Shown one piece after another: positions 51,420-60,740 of a stretch of 64,000 bases of DNA. Numbering within the stretch: the first letter of the stretch is position 1; every line of letters begins with the position of its first letter. The DNA comes from Pollutimonas sp963712655 (GTDB lineage: Bacteria > Pseudomonadota > Gammaproteobacteria > Burkholderiales > Burkholderiaceae_B), in contig CAVQIT010000008.1 in the NCBI GenBank assembly GCA_963712655.1, positions 1,364,001 through 1,428,000 on the forward strand. Reading direction: 5' to 3'. The position numbers and the translations under genes are program-made. The notes beneath the pieces were generated by a model. That model made no database searches. It saw nothing but the letters and a program-made list of their open reading frames with translations, and was not told the DNA's origin.

Positions 51420-52169
51420 CTAGATCGCGGAGCGCTGGCCGCCATCCAGGTAGTAAGTTTCGCCGGTGGAAAAGCCCGCCAGGTCCGATGCCATGAATGC
51501 CACGAATGCGCTGATCTCTTCAGGTTTCGCAACCCGGCGCTGCGGGATTTTCTTGACGATCCATTCCCGTATCGCGGGATCGTTCAGCACATCCTTCGAG
51601 ATATCCGATTCGACATAACCGGGGGCGACGCACAGGACGCGAATCTTGTCGCGCGCCCATTCGTATGCCAGCGAACGGGTAAGGCCATCGATTCCCGCCT
51701 TGGAGGCGCAATAGGAAGCCGCCCGCGGAAATGCCATGGCGCCGGCAATGGAGCCGATATTGATGATTACGCCATGGCCGCTGGCCCGCAGCGCCGGATA
51801 GGCCGCAAGCGCCAGCGCGAACTGGCTGACCAGGTTTATCTGCAGGTCTTCGGCGAACTGCGTGGCTGTCATGTCCGAAGGCTTGGCTTCGCGCATGACG
51901 CCGGCGTTGTTGATGACGACATCGATACGGCCATGGGTTTCGATGGTGTGCCTGGCCAAGGCATCCATCGACTCGTTGGATTTCGCGTCGCCTACGAATA
52001 CGGAGGCATGGCTGCCGGTTTTGCGCACCATCCCGGCGGTTTCCTCAAGCGCTTCGCGGTCTCGGCCAAAGCATGCAATATCATGCCCTTGCGAGGCAAG
52101 GCTGAGAGCGATTGCCCTGCCGATGTTGCGGCTGGCGCCTGTGACAATGGCGACTCGTTGGTTCGGCAT
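51420..52169 (-). CDS. SDR family oxidoreductase (AtuB/AtuG-like position)
   Basis: A 249-residue classical SDR with intact site: TGASRNIGRA near residue 10, NNAGVM near 87, INIGSIAG near 137, and YCASK near 155. AAAGGA precedes ATG 52169. It would oxidise an alcohol or 3-hydroxyacyl intermediate. Ten bases separate it from the upstream dienoyl-reductase-like SDR, and the next gene follows after 90 bp. Confidence 0.9.
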   Translation of the reverse strand: MPNQRVAIVTGASRNIGRAIALSLASQGHDIACFGRDREALEETAGMVRKTGSHASVFVGDAKSNESMDALARHTIETHGRIDVVINNAGVMREAKPSDMTATQFAEDLQINLVSQFALALAAYPALRASGHGVIINIGSIAGAMAFPRAASYCASKAGIDGLTRSLAYEWARDKIRVLCVAPGYVESDISKDVLNDPAIREWIVKKIPQRRVAKPEEISAFVAFMASDLAGFSTGETYYLDGGQRSAI

Positions 52170-52178
52170 AGGTGTCCT

Positions 52179-52991
52179 TTAGACTTTCTGGTAACGCTGT
52201 CCTGGTTCGGGCAGCACGAAAACCCCTTTGTTCAACCATTGGCCGCCATCGATGACCAGGACTTCGCCGTTAATGTAATTGGCCGCGGGACAGCACAGGA
52301 ACAAGCCGGCCTCGACCGTTTCGTCGACCGTGCCAAACCGGCCGGCGGGAATGGAGCTGAGAATCCGTTGCTGGCCTTCTTCGGTCGGCCATAGCGCGGT
52401 GCGCGACTGTTCGGTGTCCACGAATCCAGGACAAAGGCAGTTGACTTGCACATTGCGCGGCCCCCATTCCACGGCCAGTGTTTGCGACATCGCGATGACT
52501 CCGGCCTTGGCGGCGGCGGAATGCGCAGTGCCGGGACCGCCGTACCAGGCATACGCGGCCGAAATGCTAAGCACTTTCCCGCTGCGTTGTTGCAGCATGT
52601 GCCGTCCTGCCGCCAGCGTGCAGTTGGCCGTGCCATTGAGCACGATATTGATGACCGCATTCCATCCGTTGGCCGAAATGTCTTCGGCGCGCGATACGAA
52701 ATTGCCCGCCGCATTATTGATCAGAACATCGATGCGGCCGGTGTCGCGCACGATGCGGTCGATGACGGCTTCGGCTTCCTCCGCGTTACGAATATCGATA
52801 GGACAAACCATGGCCTGGCCTCCCGCCTTGTGGATTTCGTCCGCCGTTTCTTGCAGCAGGTTTTCCCGGCGGCCCCCCAGCGCCACCATGGCGCCAAGTT
52901 CGGCCGCGCGCAGCGCGAAGCGTTTTCCGATGCCCGTGCCGGCACCGGTGATGAATACGGTTTTATCGGTGAATGTCCCGGAGCCAAGCAT
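52179..52991 (-). CDS. SDR family, 2,4-dienoyl-CoA reductase (DECR)-like
   Basis: A 270-residue SDR with TGAGTGIGKRFAL near residue 14 and NNAAGNFV near 90. The catalytic stretch reads TAHSAAAKAGVIAMSQTLAVEWGP, as in the eukaryotic-type dienoyl-CoA reductases, in which the canonical Tyr four residues before Lys is absent. It probably reduces a 2,4-dienoyl-CoA with NADPH. It is the first gene of the minus-strand Atu-like operon; its start lies at the edge of an AT-rich gap. A second, unrelated dienoyl reductase (FadH) is at 58108. Confidence 0.88.
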   Translation of the reverse strand: MLGSGTFTDKTVFITGAGTGIGKRFALRAAELGAMVALGGRRENLLQETADEIHKAGGQAMVCPIDIRNAEEAEAVIDRIVRDTGRIDVLINNAAGNFVSRAEDISANGWNAVINIVLNGTANCTLAAGRHMLQQRSGKVLSISAAYAWYGGPGTAHSAAAKAGVIAMSQTLAVEWGPRNVQVNCLCPGFVDTEQSRTALWPTEEGQQRILSSIPAGRFGTVDETVEAGLFLCCPAANYINGEVLVIDGGQWLNKGVFVLPEPGQRYQKV

Positions 52992-53241
52992 AGAGATAGT
53001 TCCAGTTAAAATGAAATTAACATATAAAAAATGAAATTTAATTTATTGCGAGCTATTCGTCAAGTAGGATTTGAACGACTCTTGGATGCTATAAAAAATA
53101 AAAATCAGCAATTACAATGAGATATATATTGGCGATACGTGGATATTGGCCTTTCTTTTTCATTAATGGAATTTGTATCGACAAAACGAAACTAATTCTT
53201 TATCATGAGGTGGAATAGCAAAATCAAGAAGGGAGCAGAGG
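52992..53241. promoter_or_regulatory. AT-rich divergent promoter region
   Basis: The gap between the Atu-like operon and the plus-strand hydratase operon is strongly AT-rich. AATGAAAT occurs at 53010-53017 and 53030-53037. No GG-N10-GC element was found on either strand, so these operons are not sigma-54 dependent by this signal. It probably holds both divergent promoters. Confidence 0.45.
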
Positions 53242-54042
53242 GTGTCGGCATTCATCGAAGACACGGGGAACGATGTGTTGTACCAAGTGGCGGACGGCAT
53301 CGCGACGATCACGCTGAATCGGCCTGAACGGCGCAATGCGCTTTCGATCGCGGCCGCGGAGCGCCTGCATGCACTATGGAGCGAGGTCGACGACGACGAC
53401 TCCGTGCGCGTGGTGATTCTGGGGGGAGCGGATTGCGGCACGTTTTGCGCCGGCATGGATCTGAAGGAAGCCGCCGAAATCAAACGCACGCGCGGGGTCG
53501 ACATCCTCGACCTATTGCAGGATCCGTTTTACGAGCGCATGCGGCGAGTGAAAAAGCCGATCATTGCCGCAATGACCGGGCATTTCGCCGCCGGCGGCAT
53601 GGTGCTGTCGCTGAATGCCGATCTGCGCGTCGGGCTGGCCGGAACCCAGGGCGGCATCACCGAGGCCAGGATGGGCCGCGGCTCGCCTTGGGGGGTGCCG
53701 CTGGTATGGATGCTGCCTCAAGCCGTTTTGATGGAAATGACGCTGACCGGCGACATGCTCAGTGTGGAGCGCTTGCACCAACTGGGTTTTGTCAATTATG
53801 TGGAACCCACCGCCGATGCCGTCAGGCAGCGGGCGGCCGGCCTTGCAGCGCGTATTCGAGACAATGCGCCCTTGTCGGTGCTGGCGGGCAAGGAAAGCAT
53901 TCTGCTGGGGGCGACGCTGGGTTGCGAAGCCGGATTCCAGGCCGCCAAGCAACTCTACAAGAAGGTTTATGCAAGCCTGGATGCGCAGGAAGGGCCGCGC
54001 GCATTCGCCGAAAAGCGCGCGCCTCGCTGGACCGGGCGCTAG
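53242..54042 (+). CDS. Enoyl-CoA hydratase/isomerase family protein
   Basis: A 266-residue crotonase starting at GTG 53242 after GGGAGCAGAG. CGTFCAGMDLKEA (oxyanion hole) is near residue 70 and GHFAAGGMVLSLNADLRV near 113. The first Glu position is Val, but ITEARMG keeps the second Glu, so it may be an isomerase or lyase instead of a hydratase. First gene of the 53242-60590 block. Confidence 0.87.
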   Translation: MSAFIEDTGNDVLYQVADGIATITLNRPERRNALSIAAAERLHALWSEVDDDDSVRVVILGGADCGTFCAGMDLKEAAEIKRTRGVDILDLLQDPFYERMRRVKKPIIAAMTGHFAAGGMVLSLNADLRVGLAGTQGGITEARMGRGSPWGVPLVWMLPQAVLMEMTLTGDMLSVERLHQLGFVNYVEPTADAVRQRAAGLAARIRDNAPLSVLAGKESILLGATLGCEAGFQAAKQLYKKVYASLDAQEGPRAFAEKRAPRWTGR

Positions 54043-54107
54043 CGTCCATACGCCGGAGTCCGGGTTATTGCGATTCCGCGGTTTTCATTTTCATCATCGG
54101 GGGCCGG

Positions 54108-55295
54108 ATGGCGAACCATATCGATATGCACGGGAATCAGACGGAGTTCGCCGCTGATGTCTTGCTGGAACCAGAACATAAAGCGTTTCGCGATCATTTT
54201 CGGCGCTTCGTTACCGACAAGCTGGAAGCGATTGCCCACCAAGGCGAGCGCGACAAGCGGTTTCCGCTGGAAATATACAACGCGCTGGCCCAGGGCGGGT
54301 TCCTGGCGCCGGACTACCCGGCCGACGTCGGCGGGGGCGGCGGCGACATTCTGACCGGCTGTGTGTATTACGAAGAATTAAGCCGCATACCGGCCGGGGT
54401 TTCGGCCGGCGTGTTCGCCCACCAGCATCTTGCGATCAGGCCCATCTATGAACTGGGCACCGAGGAACAAAAGCAAGAATACATGCTGCCGGCGCTAAAG
54501 GCTGCACGCATTGGCGCATTCGCCTTGACCGAGCCGGATGCCGGCAGCGATGTGCAGGGCATCAAGACACATGCGCGGCGCGATGGCGGCGACTGGGTGG
54601 TGAACGGCAGCAAGGTATACATTACCAACGGTACGATCGCCGATTATTTCATCCTGGCGGCGCGCACCTCTCCGGAGCGTCGTCCAGATGCCATTTCCTT
54701 GTTCCTGCTGGATGCCAGGCAAAAAGGCATTGTGGCCGAGCCGCTCGATAAACTGGGCAATCATTCATCGTCGACCGCGCTGGTCAGTTTCAGCGATGTC
54801 CGGGTCGGCCCAGGCCAATTGCTGGGCGCTGTCGGAGGCGGATTGGCGCAATTGAAGGCCACGCTATCGTCCGGACGCATCATGCAGGCCACGCGCGGCC
54901 TGGGCATTGCCCAGATGGCAATGGAAAAAACACTGAAATATGCCTGCGAGCGCAAAGCCTTCGGCAAGCTCATCGGCGACTTCCAGGCTGTCGGCTTCAA
55001 GGTGGCGGAAATGGCGGCGCGCATTGAAGCCGCCCGTCTCATGGTCTACAGCGCCGCGCACGACTGCATTGCGGGCCGGGATACCAACCAGGGGGCGTCG
55101 ATGGGCAAATTCATGACTGCCGATGCGGTAATTTTCGCTACCCAGCAGGCGATGAATTTGCACGGCGGCTACGGCTATATGGAAGAAAGCGGGATACCGC
55201 GCTTGTTCCGCGACGGTCCCGAGTCATACATCGGCGAAGGAACGCCGGAAATCCAGTTGCGCATCATTGCGCGCCAGCTAGGCATGCACTGCTAA
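54108..55295 (+). CDS. Acyl-CoA dehydrogenase
   Basis: A 395-residue dehydrogenase. FALTEPDAGSDVQGIKTHAR is near residue 139, SKVYITNGTIADYFILAAR near 166 and HGGYGYMEESGIPRLFRDGPESYIGEGTPEIQLRIIARQL at the C-terminus, with the Glu base kept. ATG 54108 (GGGGGCCGG upstream) matches the family start; a longer open frame overlaps the upstream gene in another frame and is not used. It introduces a double bond in the chain before the hydratase. Confidence 0.91.
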   Translation: MANHIDMHGNQTEFAADVLLEPEHKAFRDHFRRFVTDKLEAIAHQGERDKRFPLEIYNALAQGGFLAPDYPADVGGGGGDILTGCVYYEELSRIPAGVSAGVFAHQHLAIRPIYELGTEEQKQEYMLPALKAARIGAFALTEPDAGSDVQGIKTHARRDGGDWVVNGSKVYITNGTIADYFILAARTSPERRPDAISLFLLDARQKGIVAEPLDKLGNHSSSTALVSFSDVRVGPGQLLGAVGGGLAQLKATLSSGRIMQATRGLGIAQMAMEKTLKYACERKAFGKLIGDFQAVGFKVAEMAARIEAARLMVYSAAHDCIAGRDTNQGASMGKFMTADAVIFATQQAMNLHGGYGYMEESGIPRLFRDGPESYIGEGTPEIQLRIIARQLGMHC

Positions 55296-55306
55296 GGCTG
55301 GAGCCC

Positions 55307-57223
55307 ATGAATCGCAACGTTCAAGCTGTTGCAATGGATGCGTCACTGTCGGGCGCGGCGCGTTTCCCGCAGTTGTTTTCGCCGCTGCGCCTTGGAAAGC
55401 TGGTGCTGCCGACGCGCTTCGCGGTCGCGCCGATGACCACCAATTTCGCCAATCCGGACGGATCGGTGTCGCGCAGCCTGCAGGATTATCTGGTGGCCCG
55501 GGCACGCGGCGGGTTCTCGCTGATCATCACTGAAAATATAGGCGTGCATACGTCTGGGCGCGTCATGCCGAAAATGGTCATGGCGGATACGGACGGCCAT
55601 ATTCCCGGCTTGGCCGGGCTGGCGCGGGCGATCAAGGCCGAGGGCGCGTATGTCATTGGCCAATTGAGCCATGCCGGCAGGCAGACCAGAAGCGCAATCA
55701 CCGGCCATCCCTTGGTCGCGCCGTCCGCCATTGCCTGTCCCATGAATCGCCAGATTCCTGAAGAACTGACGATCGCGGGCATCCATGAAATGGAACAGGC
55801 ATTCATCGATGCCGCCGTCCGCCTGGATCGCGCCGGCTTTGACGGGGCGGAGCTGCATGGGGCGCATGGCTACTTGCTGGGCGCCTTCCTGTCGCTGTAT
55901 TCGAACCATCGCACCGACGAGTATGGCGGAACGCTGGAAAACCGGATGCGTTTCATGCTCAATGTGATCGACGGCATTCAACGCGCAACGTCGCCCGGTT
56001 TCGTCTTGACGGTGCGCATCAGCGCCCGGGAATTCGTCGCCGGCGGGCTGGACCTGCCTGAATCGGCGCGGATTGTCGATCGCCTTGCCGATGCCGGCAT
56101 CGATGCCGTCTCAATTTCCGTAGGGGTCTACGAGTCATTCAATAAGGTGTCCATGATTACCGGCGATCCGGAAGGGCAATGGCTGGATGTCGCCGGGCAC
56201 ATCAAGCGGCACAGCCGCATTCCGGTATTCGGCGTGGGCCGGATCAAGCGGCCCGAGATTGCGGAGCGAGCCTTGGCGCTGGGCCAGGTCGACCTGCCAT
56301 TGTTCGGACGCGCCTCGATCGCCGACGCGCAGCTTCCCGATAAAATTGCGCGGGGGCAGTCCGACCGCGTCAACGGGTGCACCAGTTGCAATACCTGTCT
56401 TGGACGTTCAGCCAGGCCCGAAACGATATGCCCTGTCAATCCCGCCGTCGGACGGGAAGCGGCATATGAATTCGAGCGCGCGGCGCAGGCCAAGCGGGTG
56501 GCTGTCGTCGGCTCAAGTTGGCCGGCCCTGACCGCCGCGTGGATTGCGGCAAAAAAGGGGCATCAGGCCACGATCTACGAAACGGAAGGCGAACTTGGCG
56601 GCATGCAGGCATGGCGCGCCGCTGTGCCTGGTCAGCAAGAGTTCGGCGAAGCGACCGGCTCGCTTGTCTTGCGCGCCCGGGATGCGGGCGTAAGAATAGA
56701 GCGGCGCCTGCCTCGGGCGGATGAGTACGATGTGCTATGGGTTGTGCGCCGCTATCAGCCGGTATCGTTGTTTGCCGCGCAGTCGCCGCACACCGCCTTT
56801 ACGAGCTATGGCATCCTGGCCGGAATGAATCGCCGTGGCGCCGCGCGGGTCACCGCGATGGGGCAGGATCTTGCCACCGCCGAGGCGGCTTTATTGCTTG
56901 CGATAAGTGGGGCTTGCGTCGAAGTCAGGACGCCGGGCCGCGACATCGCCCTGGATGCCCATCCCGGCTATCGCGAAGCCACGCGCCGCCGGCTCAAAGG
57001 CCTGGGGGTGGAGGTATTGACAGACAGCCCTCCTCAAGCGGCCGATATGCACGATGCGCTGTTAATGGGGCAGCTAGAGCCCGGCGGCGGCACCGATGGA
57101 AAGGATGCTTCGTGGGTAATGCCGTATTCAACGCCGGATCCCGACGCCTGGCTTGGCGACGCCTACGAGCCCGCGGCGCTTACCGCCGCGGTTTATGAAG
57201 CCGCCGCGATAGCGGCCGCATAA
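55307..57223 (+). CDS. Fe-S flavin oxidoreductase (OYE/BaiCD type) with degenerate FAD-binding domain
   Basis: A 638-residue protein of the 2,4-dienoyl-CoA reductase/OYE superfamily. The FMN barrel (LFSPLRLGKLVLPTRFAVAPMT, ELHGAHGYLLGAFLSLYSNHRTDEYGG near 182) and the 4Fe-4S cysteines (CTSCNTC...CPVNP near 362-380) are intact. The following FAD/NAD domain begins VAVVGSSWPALTAAWIAAKKG, so the GxGxxG loop has been lost, and the C-terminus is poorly conserved. It may not take electrons from NAD(P)H itself. Confidence 0.86.
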   Translation: MNRNVQAVAMDASLSGAARFPQLFSPLRLGKLVLPTRFAVAPMTTNFANPDGSVSRSLQDYLVARARGGFSLIITENIGVHTSGRVMPKMVMADTDGHIPGLAGLARAIKAEGAYVIGQLSHAGRQTRSAITGHPLVAPSAIACPMNRQIPEELTIAGIHEMEQAFIDAAVRLDRAGFDGAELHGAHGYLLGAFLSLYSNHRTDEYGGTLENRMRFMLNVIDGIQRATSPGFVLTVRISAREFVAGGLDLPESARIVDRLADAGIDAVSISVGVYESFNKVSMITGDPEGQWLDVAGHIKRHSRIPVFGVGRIKRPEIAERALALGQVDLPLFGRASIADAQLPDKIARGQSDRVNGCTSCNTCLGRSARPETICPVNPAVGREAAYEFERAAQAKRVAVVGSSWPALTAAWIAAKKGHQATIYETEGELGGMQAWRAAVPGQQEFGEATGSLVLRARDAGVRIERRLPRADEYDVLWVVRRYQPVSLFAAQSPHTAFTSYGILAGMNRRGAARVTAMGQDLATAEAALLLAISGACVEVRTPGRDIALDAHPGYREATRRRLKGLGVEVLTDSPPQAADMHDALLMGQLEPGGGTDGKDASWVMPYSTPDPDAWLGDAYEPAALTAAVYEAAAIAAA

Positions 57224-57279
57224 GCGAACGGGCCTATCCTTACTTGTAGCTATTCACGACAACACATGGAACACGCATC

Positions 57280-58068
57280 ATGAGCTTTCTTCAGTACGAG
57301 CAGAACGACAACATCGTGACGCTTGTCATGGACCGGCCGGCCGAGCGCAATTCCTTGTCCGATGAGAGCCAGTCTGAGGAGTTTGTCCAGGCCTGCGAGC
57401 GGATCCGGAACGATGAGCAAGTCAGGTGCGTGATCCTGACAGGCAAGGGCAGCGCTTTTTGCGCCGGCGGCAATATCAAGCACATGCGCGACAAGCAGGG
57501 CATTGCGCAAGGATCGCCGCGCGACATTCAGAATCGCTACAGAAGGGGTATTCAACGCATATCGACCTCGCTGTATTACCTGGATGTGCCGACGATTGCC
57601 GCCGTCAACGGCCCCGCGATCGGCGCCGGCTGCGATCTGGCGTGCATGTGCGATGTGCGCATTGCATCCGAGACCGCGATATTCGCGGAAAGTTTTGTAA
57701 AGCTTGGTATTATTCCCGGCGACGGCGGCGCATGGCTTCTGCCCCGGGTTGTCGGCGCTTCCAAAGCGGCGGAAATGGCCTTTACCGGCGATGCGGTCGA
57801 TGCACAGGATGCGCTGGCGCATGGGCTGGTCTCCAGGGTCGTCGCGCCCGATATGCTGATGCAGGCGGCTACCGCCCTGGCCCTGCGCATTGCCGCCAAC
57901 CCCGCGCATGCCTTGCGCATGACCAAGCGGCTGCTGCGAGAGGGAGAGCATGTGCGCCTTGATACCTTGCTGGAAATGTCCGCCGCATTTCAGGCGATCG
58001 CGCATCACACGCCTGAACATAACGAGGCCATTTTGAAAACCCTGGACCGGGTCAAGGGTAAACAATGA
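57280..58068 (+). CDS. Enoyl-CoA hydratase/isomerase family protein
   Basis: A 262-residue crotonase. FCAGGNIKHMRDKQG (oxyanion hole) is near residue 61 and NGPAIGAGCDLACMCDVRIAS near 108, where Asp sits at the usual first Glu. ESFVKLGIIPGDGGAWLLPR near 138 resembles PaaG/isomerase-type enzymes with Asp in PGDGG. So a double-bond isomerase is as likely as a hydratase, which suits a neighbour of two dienoyl-reductase-type proteins. It is followed by FadH after 39 bp. Confidence 0.88.
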   Translation: MSFLQYEQNDNIVTLVMDRPAERNSLSDESQSEEFVQACERIRNDEQVRCVILTGKGSAFCAGGNIKHMRDKQGIAQGSPRDIQNRYRRGIQRISTSLYYLDVPTIAAVNGPAIGAGCDLACMCDVRIASETAIFAESFVKLGIIPGDGGAWLLPRVVGASKAAEMAFTGDAVDAQDALAHGLVSRVVAPDMLMQAATALALRIAANPAHALRMTKRLLREGEHVRLDTLLEMSAAFQAIAHHTPEHNEAILKTLDRVKGKQ

Positions 58069-58107
58069 AAGAACCCGGCCCGGGATAGAAACCTGGCAGG
58101 ACAACTA

Positions 58108-60135
58108 ATGTCGAATATGAATTACCCGCTGCTGCTTTCGCCCTTCACGATAGGGAGCCATGTGCTGCGCAACCGCGTCATCATGGGCTCGATGCACACG
58201 CGCCTTGAAAATGAGCCGGACGCCGTTGCGCGGCTGACCGCCTTTTATGCGGAACGGGCGCGGGGCGGCGTCGGCATGATCATCACGGGGGGCACCGCGC
58301 CCAACTTCGAAGGACGCGTCGAAGAGGGTGCGCAGGTCCTCGATTCGGAAGAAAAGCTGGCGGAGCACAGGCCCATCGTAGAGGCCGTTCACGCGGCCGG
58401 CGCGAAAATCATTCTGCAAATACTGCATACCGGAATCTACGCCAAGCATCCGCAGATTGTCGGTCCAGGCTCCATGCGTTCGCCGATCAATCGCCGTGTG
58501 CCGCGCCAATTGACTTCCAGCGAGGTGGAGCGGACAGTCGACGATTACGTGAGATGCGCGGTGCTTGCCGGACAGGCAGGTTATGACGGCGTCGAGATAA
58601 TGGGCTCGGAGGGTTATCTGGTCACCCAGTTTACGGCGGCGCGAACGAATGACCGTGCCGACGAATGGGGCGGATCCCTGGAAAACCGTTTGCGCTTTCC
58701 GGTGGAAATAGTCCGCCGCATACGCGATCGCCTTGGGGCGGACTTTCTGCTTGTGTACCGTATCTCGGCCATCGACCTGGTCGAGGGCGGGCTTAGCGGC
58801 GACGAAGTCGATCAGTTGGCGCGAGCGCTGCAGGCAGCGGGCATCGACGCATTGAATACCGGCATAGGCTGGCACGAGTCGCCGGTGCCGACTATTGCCA
58901 CGATGGTGCCGCGCGCCGCGTTCGCCTTTGCCGCCGCGCGTTTGAAAAAGGCGGTCCGCGTGCCGGTGATTGCATCGAACCGGATCAACATGCCGGCCAT
59001 CGCCGAGCAAATCCTGCGGCGCGGCGAGGCGGATCTGGTGTCGATGGCGCGTCCGTTTCTTGCCGATCCGGAGTTTGTCGTCAAGGCGGCTACCGGCCGC
59101 AGCGATGAAATCAATACTTGCATCGGCTGTAATCAGGCGTGCCTGGACCGCATCTTTACCGAGCAAGTGGCCACCTGCCTGGTAAACCCCAAAGCCTGCC
59201 ACGAAGCCGAATTCGCGGATATCTTGCCTCAAGCGAAGCGCCGTGTCGCGGTCGTCGGTTCCGGGCCGGCCGGGCTGGCCTGCGCCGCGACCGCGGCGGA
59301 GCGCGGGCATAGTGTCGTGCTGTACGAAGCAAGCGGCGATATCGGGGGCCAGCTCAATCTTGCGCGCCGCATCCCCGGCAAGGAGCAGGAATTCGGCGAG
59401 ATGCTGCGCTACTTTCGCAAGCGGCTGGAAAAGAGCGGCGTCGAACTGCGCCTGGGCGAGCGCGTGGATGCCGGCACGCTTGCCGGTCAAGGTTTTGAGC
59501 GCGTCATTATCGCCACCGGAATTAAACCGCGCATACCCGGCTTTGCCGATACCGCGCACCCCAAGGTCGCGGGATACATCGACGTTATCCTGGGCCGCGC
59601 GCCGGTGGGAGAGCGCGTGGCGATTATCGGCACCGGCGGCATAGGCCACGACGTCGCCCAATTGCTCACGGCCGGAGATTCCGGCACGCCAGGGGTGGGG
59701 GAATTTTTTGCCGAATGGGGTGTCGATCCGGCCATGGCGACGGCCGGCGGGCTGCGCAAACCGTTGGTCCATAAGCCTGCGCGCAGCGTTACGCTGCTTC
59801 AGCGCAGTATGGCGAAACCTGGCATGCGCCTTAGCAAGAGCACCGGCTGGATCCATCGGGCGGCGCTGAATGCGCGAGGCGTCCAGGTGATCCCGGGTTG
59901 CACATACCACAAGGTCGACGATGCGGGCTTGCACTACAGCGTGGACGGCGATATTCGCCTGTTGGAGGTCGATACGGTCGTTATCTGCGCGGGCCAGGAT
60001 TCCGAACAGGATTTGGCGCGGGCGTTGCGGCAAGCAGGAACCGGCATCGATGTCATCGGCGGAGCGCGTTATGCATCGGAGCTGGATGCGATGCGCGCCA
60101 TAGACGAGGGCACGCGCCTGGCGTACAAGATATAG
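58108..60135 (+). CDS. fadH: 2,4-dienoyl-CoA reductase (FadH)
   Basis: A 675-residue iron-sulfur flavoprotein of FadH type. The active-site Tyr is in EIMGSEGYLVTQF near residue 165 and the His in NTGIGWHESPVPTIATMVPR near 253. The 4Fe-4S cysteines CIGCNQAC and later CLVNP are near 335-355. FAD loop VAVVGSGPAGLACAATAAERG is near 377 and a second nucleotide site VAIIGTGGIGHDV near 507. It reduces dienoyl-CoA to 3-enoyl-CoA with NADPH, needed when a substrate already carries a double bond, as terpenoids do. Confidence 0.93.
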   Translation: MSNMNYPLLLSPFTIGSHVLRNRVIMGSMHTRLENEPDAVARLTAFYAERARGGVGMIITGGTAPNFEGRVEEGAQVLDSEEKLAEHRPIVEAVHAAGAKIILQILHTGIYAKHPQIVGPGSMRSPINRRVPRQLTSSEVERTVDDYVRCAVLAGQAGYDGVEIMGSEGYLVTQFTAARTNDRADEWGGSLENRLRFPVEIVRRIRDRLGADFLLVYRISAIDLVEGGLSGDEVDQLARALQAAGIDALNTGIGWHESPVPTIATMVPRAAFAFAAARLKKAVRVPVIASNRINMPAIAEQILRRGEADLVSMARPFLADPEFVVKAATGRSDEINTCIGCNQACLDRIFTEQVATCLVNPKACHEAEFADILPQAKRRVAVVGSGPAGLACAATAAERGHSVVLYEASGDIGGQLNLARRIPGKEQEFGEMLRYFRKRLEKSGVELRLGERVDAGTLAGQGFERVIIATGIKPRIPGFADTAHPKVAGYIDVILGRAPVGERVAIIGTGGIGHDVAQLLTAGDSGTPGVGEFFAEWGVDPAMATAGGLRKPLVHKPARSVTLLQRSMAKPGMRLSKSTGWIHRAALNARGVQVIPGCTYHKVDDAGLHYSVDGDIRLLEVDTVVICAGQDSEQDLARALRQAGTGIDVIGGARYASELDAMRAIDEGTRLAYKI

Positions 60136-60192
60136 AAAGAAAGCGCGTGCCGCCGCCTGTTTACCGGGCAACAGCTTGCGGCGGCGGGCAAC

Positions 60193-60237
60193 ACCGATTT
60201 ACTAATCGGTTGCCGACTCCGGCATCGGGTCGGCAAC
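60193..60237 (+). other. Two adjacent hairpins in the leader of the NIPSNAP gene
   Basis: ACCGATT (60193-60199) pairs with AATCGGT (60204-60210), and GTTGCCGAC (60209-60217) with GTCGGCAAC (60229-60237). The stems share two bases, so they may be alternative. A larger GCCGCCGC/GCGGCGGC stem precedes them. A stability or attenuation role is possible. Confidence 0.45.
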
Positions 60238-60257
60238 CTCATTGCAAGGACCTGTCC

Positions 60258-60590
60258 ATGATTCATGAATTACGTATCTACCATTGCGCTCCCGGTCAAT
60301 TGCCGGCCCTGAACAAGCGATTCGAAAGCGTCACCTTGAAGTTCTGGGAAAAATACGAGATCCGTCCGGTTGGCTTCTGGACCACCTTGATTGGCCCCAG
60401 CAACTTGACGCTGACCTATATGCTGCAGTGGGAAAGCCTGGCCGAGCGCGAACAAAAATGGAACGCCTTCACGGTCGACCCGGACTGGCTCGCGAAGCGC
60501 GCCGAAAGCGAGGTTTCGGGGATTATTGTCGAACGCATCGAGACCATGCTGCTGACGCCCACCAAATATTCGCCCTTAAGAGCCCTCTGA
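60258..60590 (+). CDS. NIPSNAP family protein
   Basis: A 110-residue ferredoxin-like dimeric alpha/beta barrel protein: MIHELRIYHCAPGQLPALNKRF at the start and GPSNLTLTYMLQWESLAEREQKWNAF in the middle are the family pattern. Function of bacterial NIPSNAPs is unknown, though they are frequent beside CoA-ester and terpene/steroid catabolic genes. ATG 60258 follows AAGGACCTGTCC. Its last codons and TGA lie inside the dispersed repeat at 60583, so insertion of that element may have set its C-terminus. Confidence 0.87.
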   Translation: MIHELRIYHCAPGQLPALNKRFESVTLKFWEKYEIRPVGFWTTLIGPSNLTLTYMLQWESLAEREQKWNAFTVDPDWLAKRAESEVSGIIVERIETMLLTPTKYSPLRAL

Positions 60591-60740
60591 CCAAATCCAT
60601 CGACTGCCGCATCCCCCTGGCGGGCGTCCTGCGGCGTTGGGCTGTGGCGTCAATAGAACCACTATTGACGCCACTCCCGCCTTGCCGGCCATCCCATCAA
60701 AGGGCGCATCAGATTCGGACGATTCGATCAGAGGATGCTT
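60583..60740. repeat. Dispersed repeat of about 155 bp, copy 2
   Basis: Matches 40582-40738 (see there). The conserved stem TGGCGTCAATAG (60645-60656) with CTATTGACGCCA (60662-60673) has one more pair than copy 1, and its loop differs (AACCA against TGGTG), so the stem is kept while the loop drifts. It starts inside the NIPSNAP gene. Confidence 0.75.

Noticed and set aside
58105..60171. Long minus-strand open frame of 688 codons opposite fadH
   Set aside because: It has no recognisable motif, is rich in Arg/His/Ala as expected for an antisense frame in high-GC DNA, and the plus-strand FadH motifs are complete.
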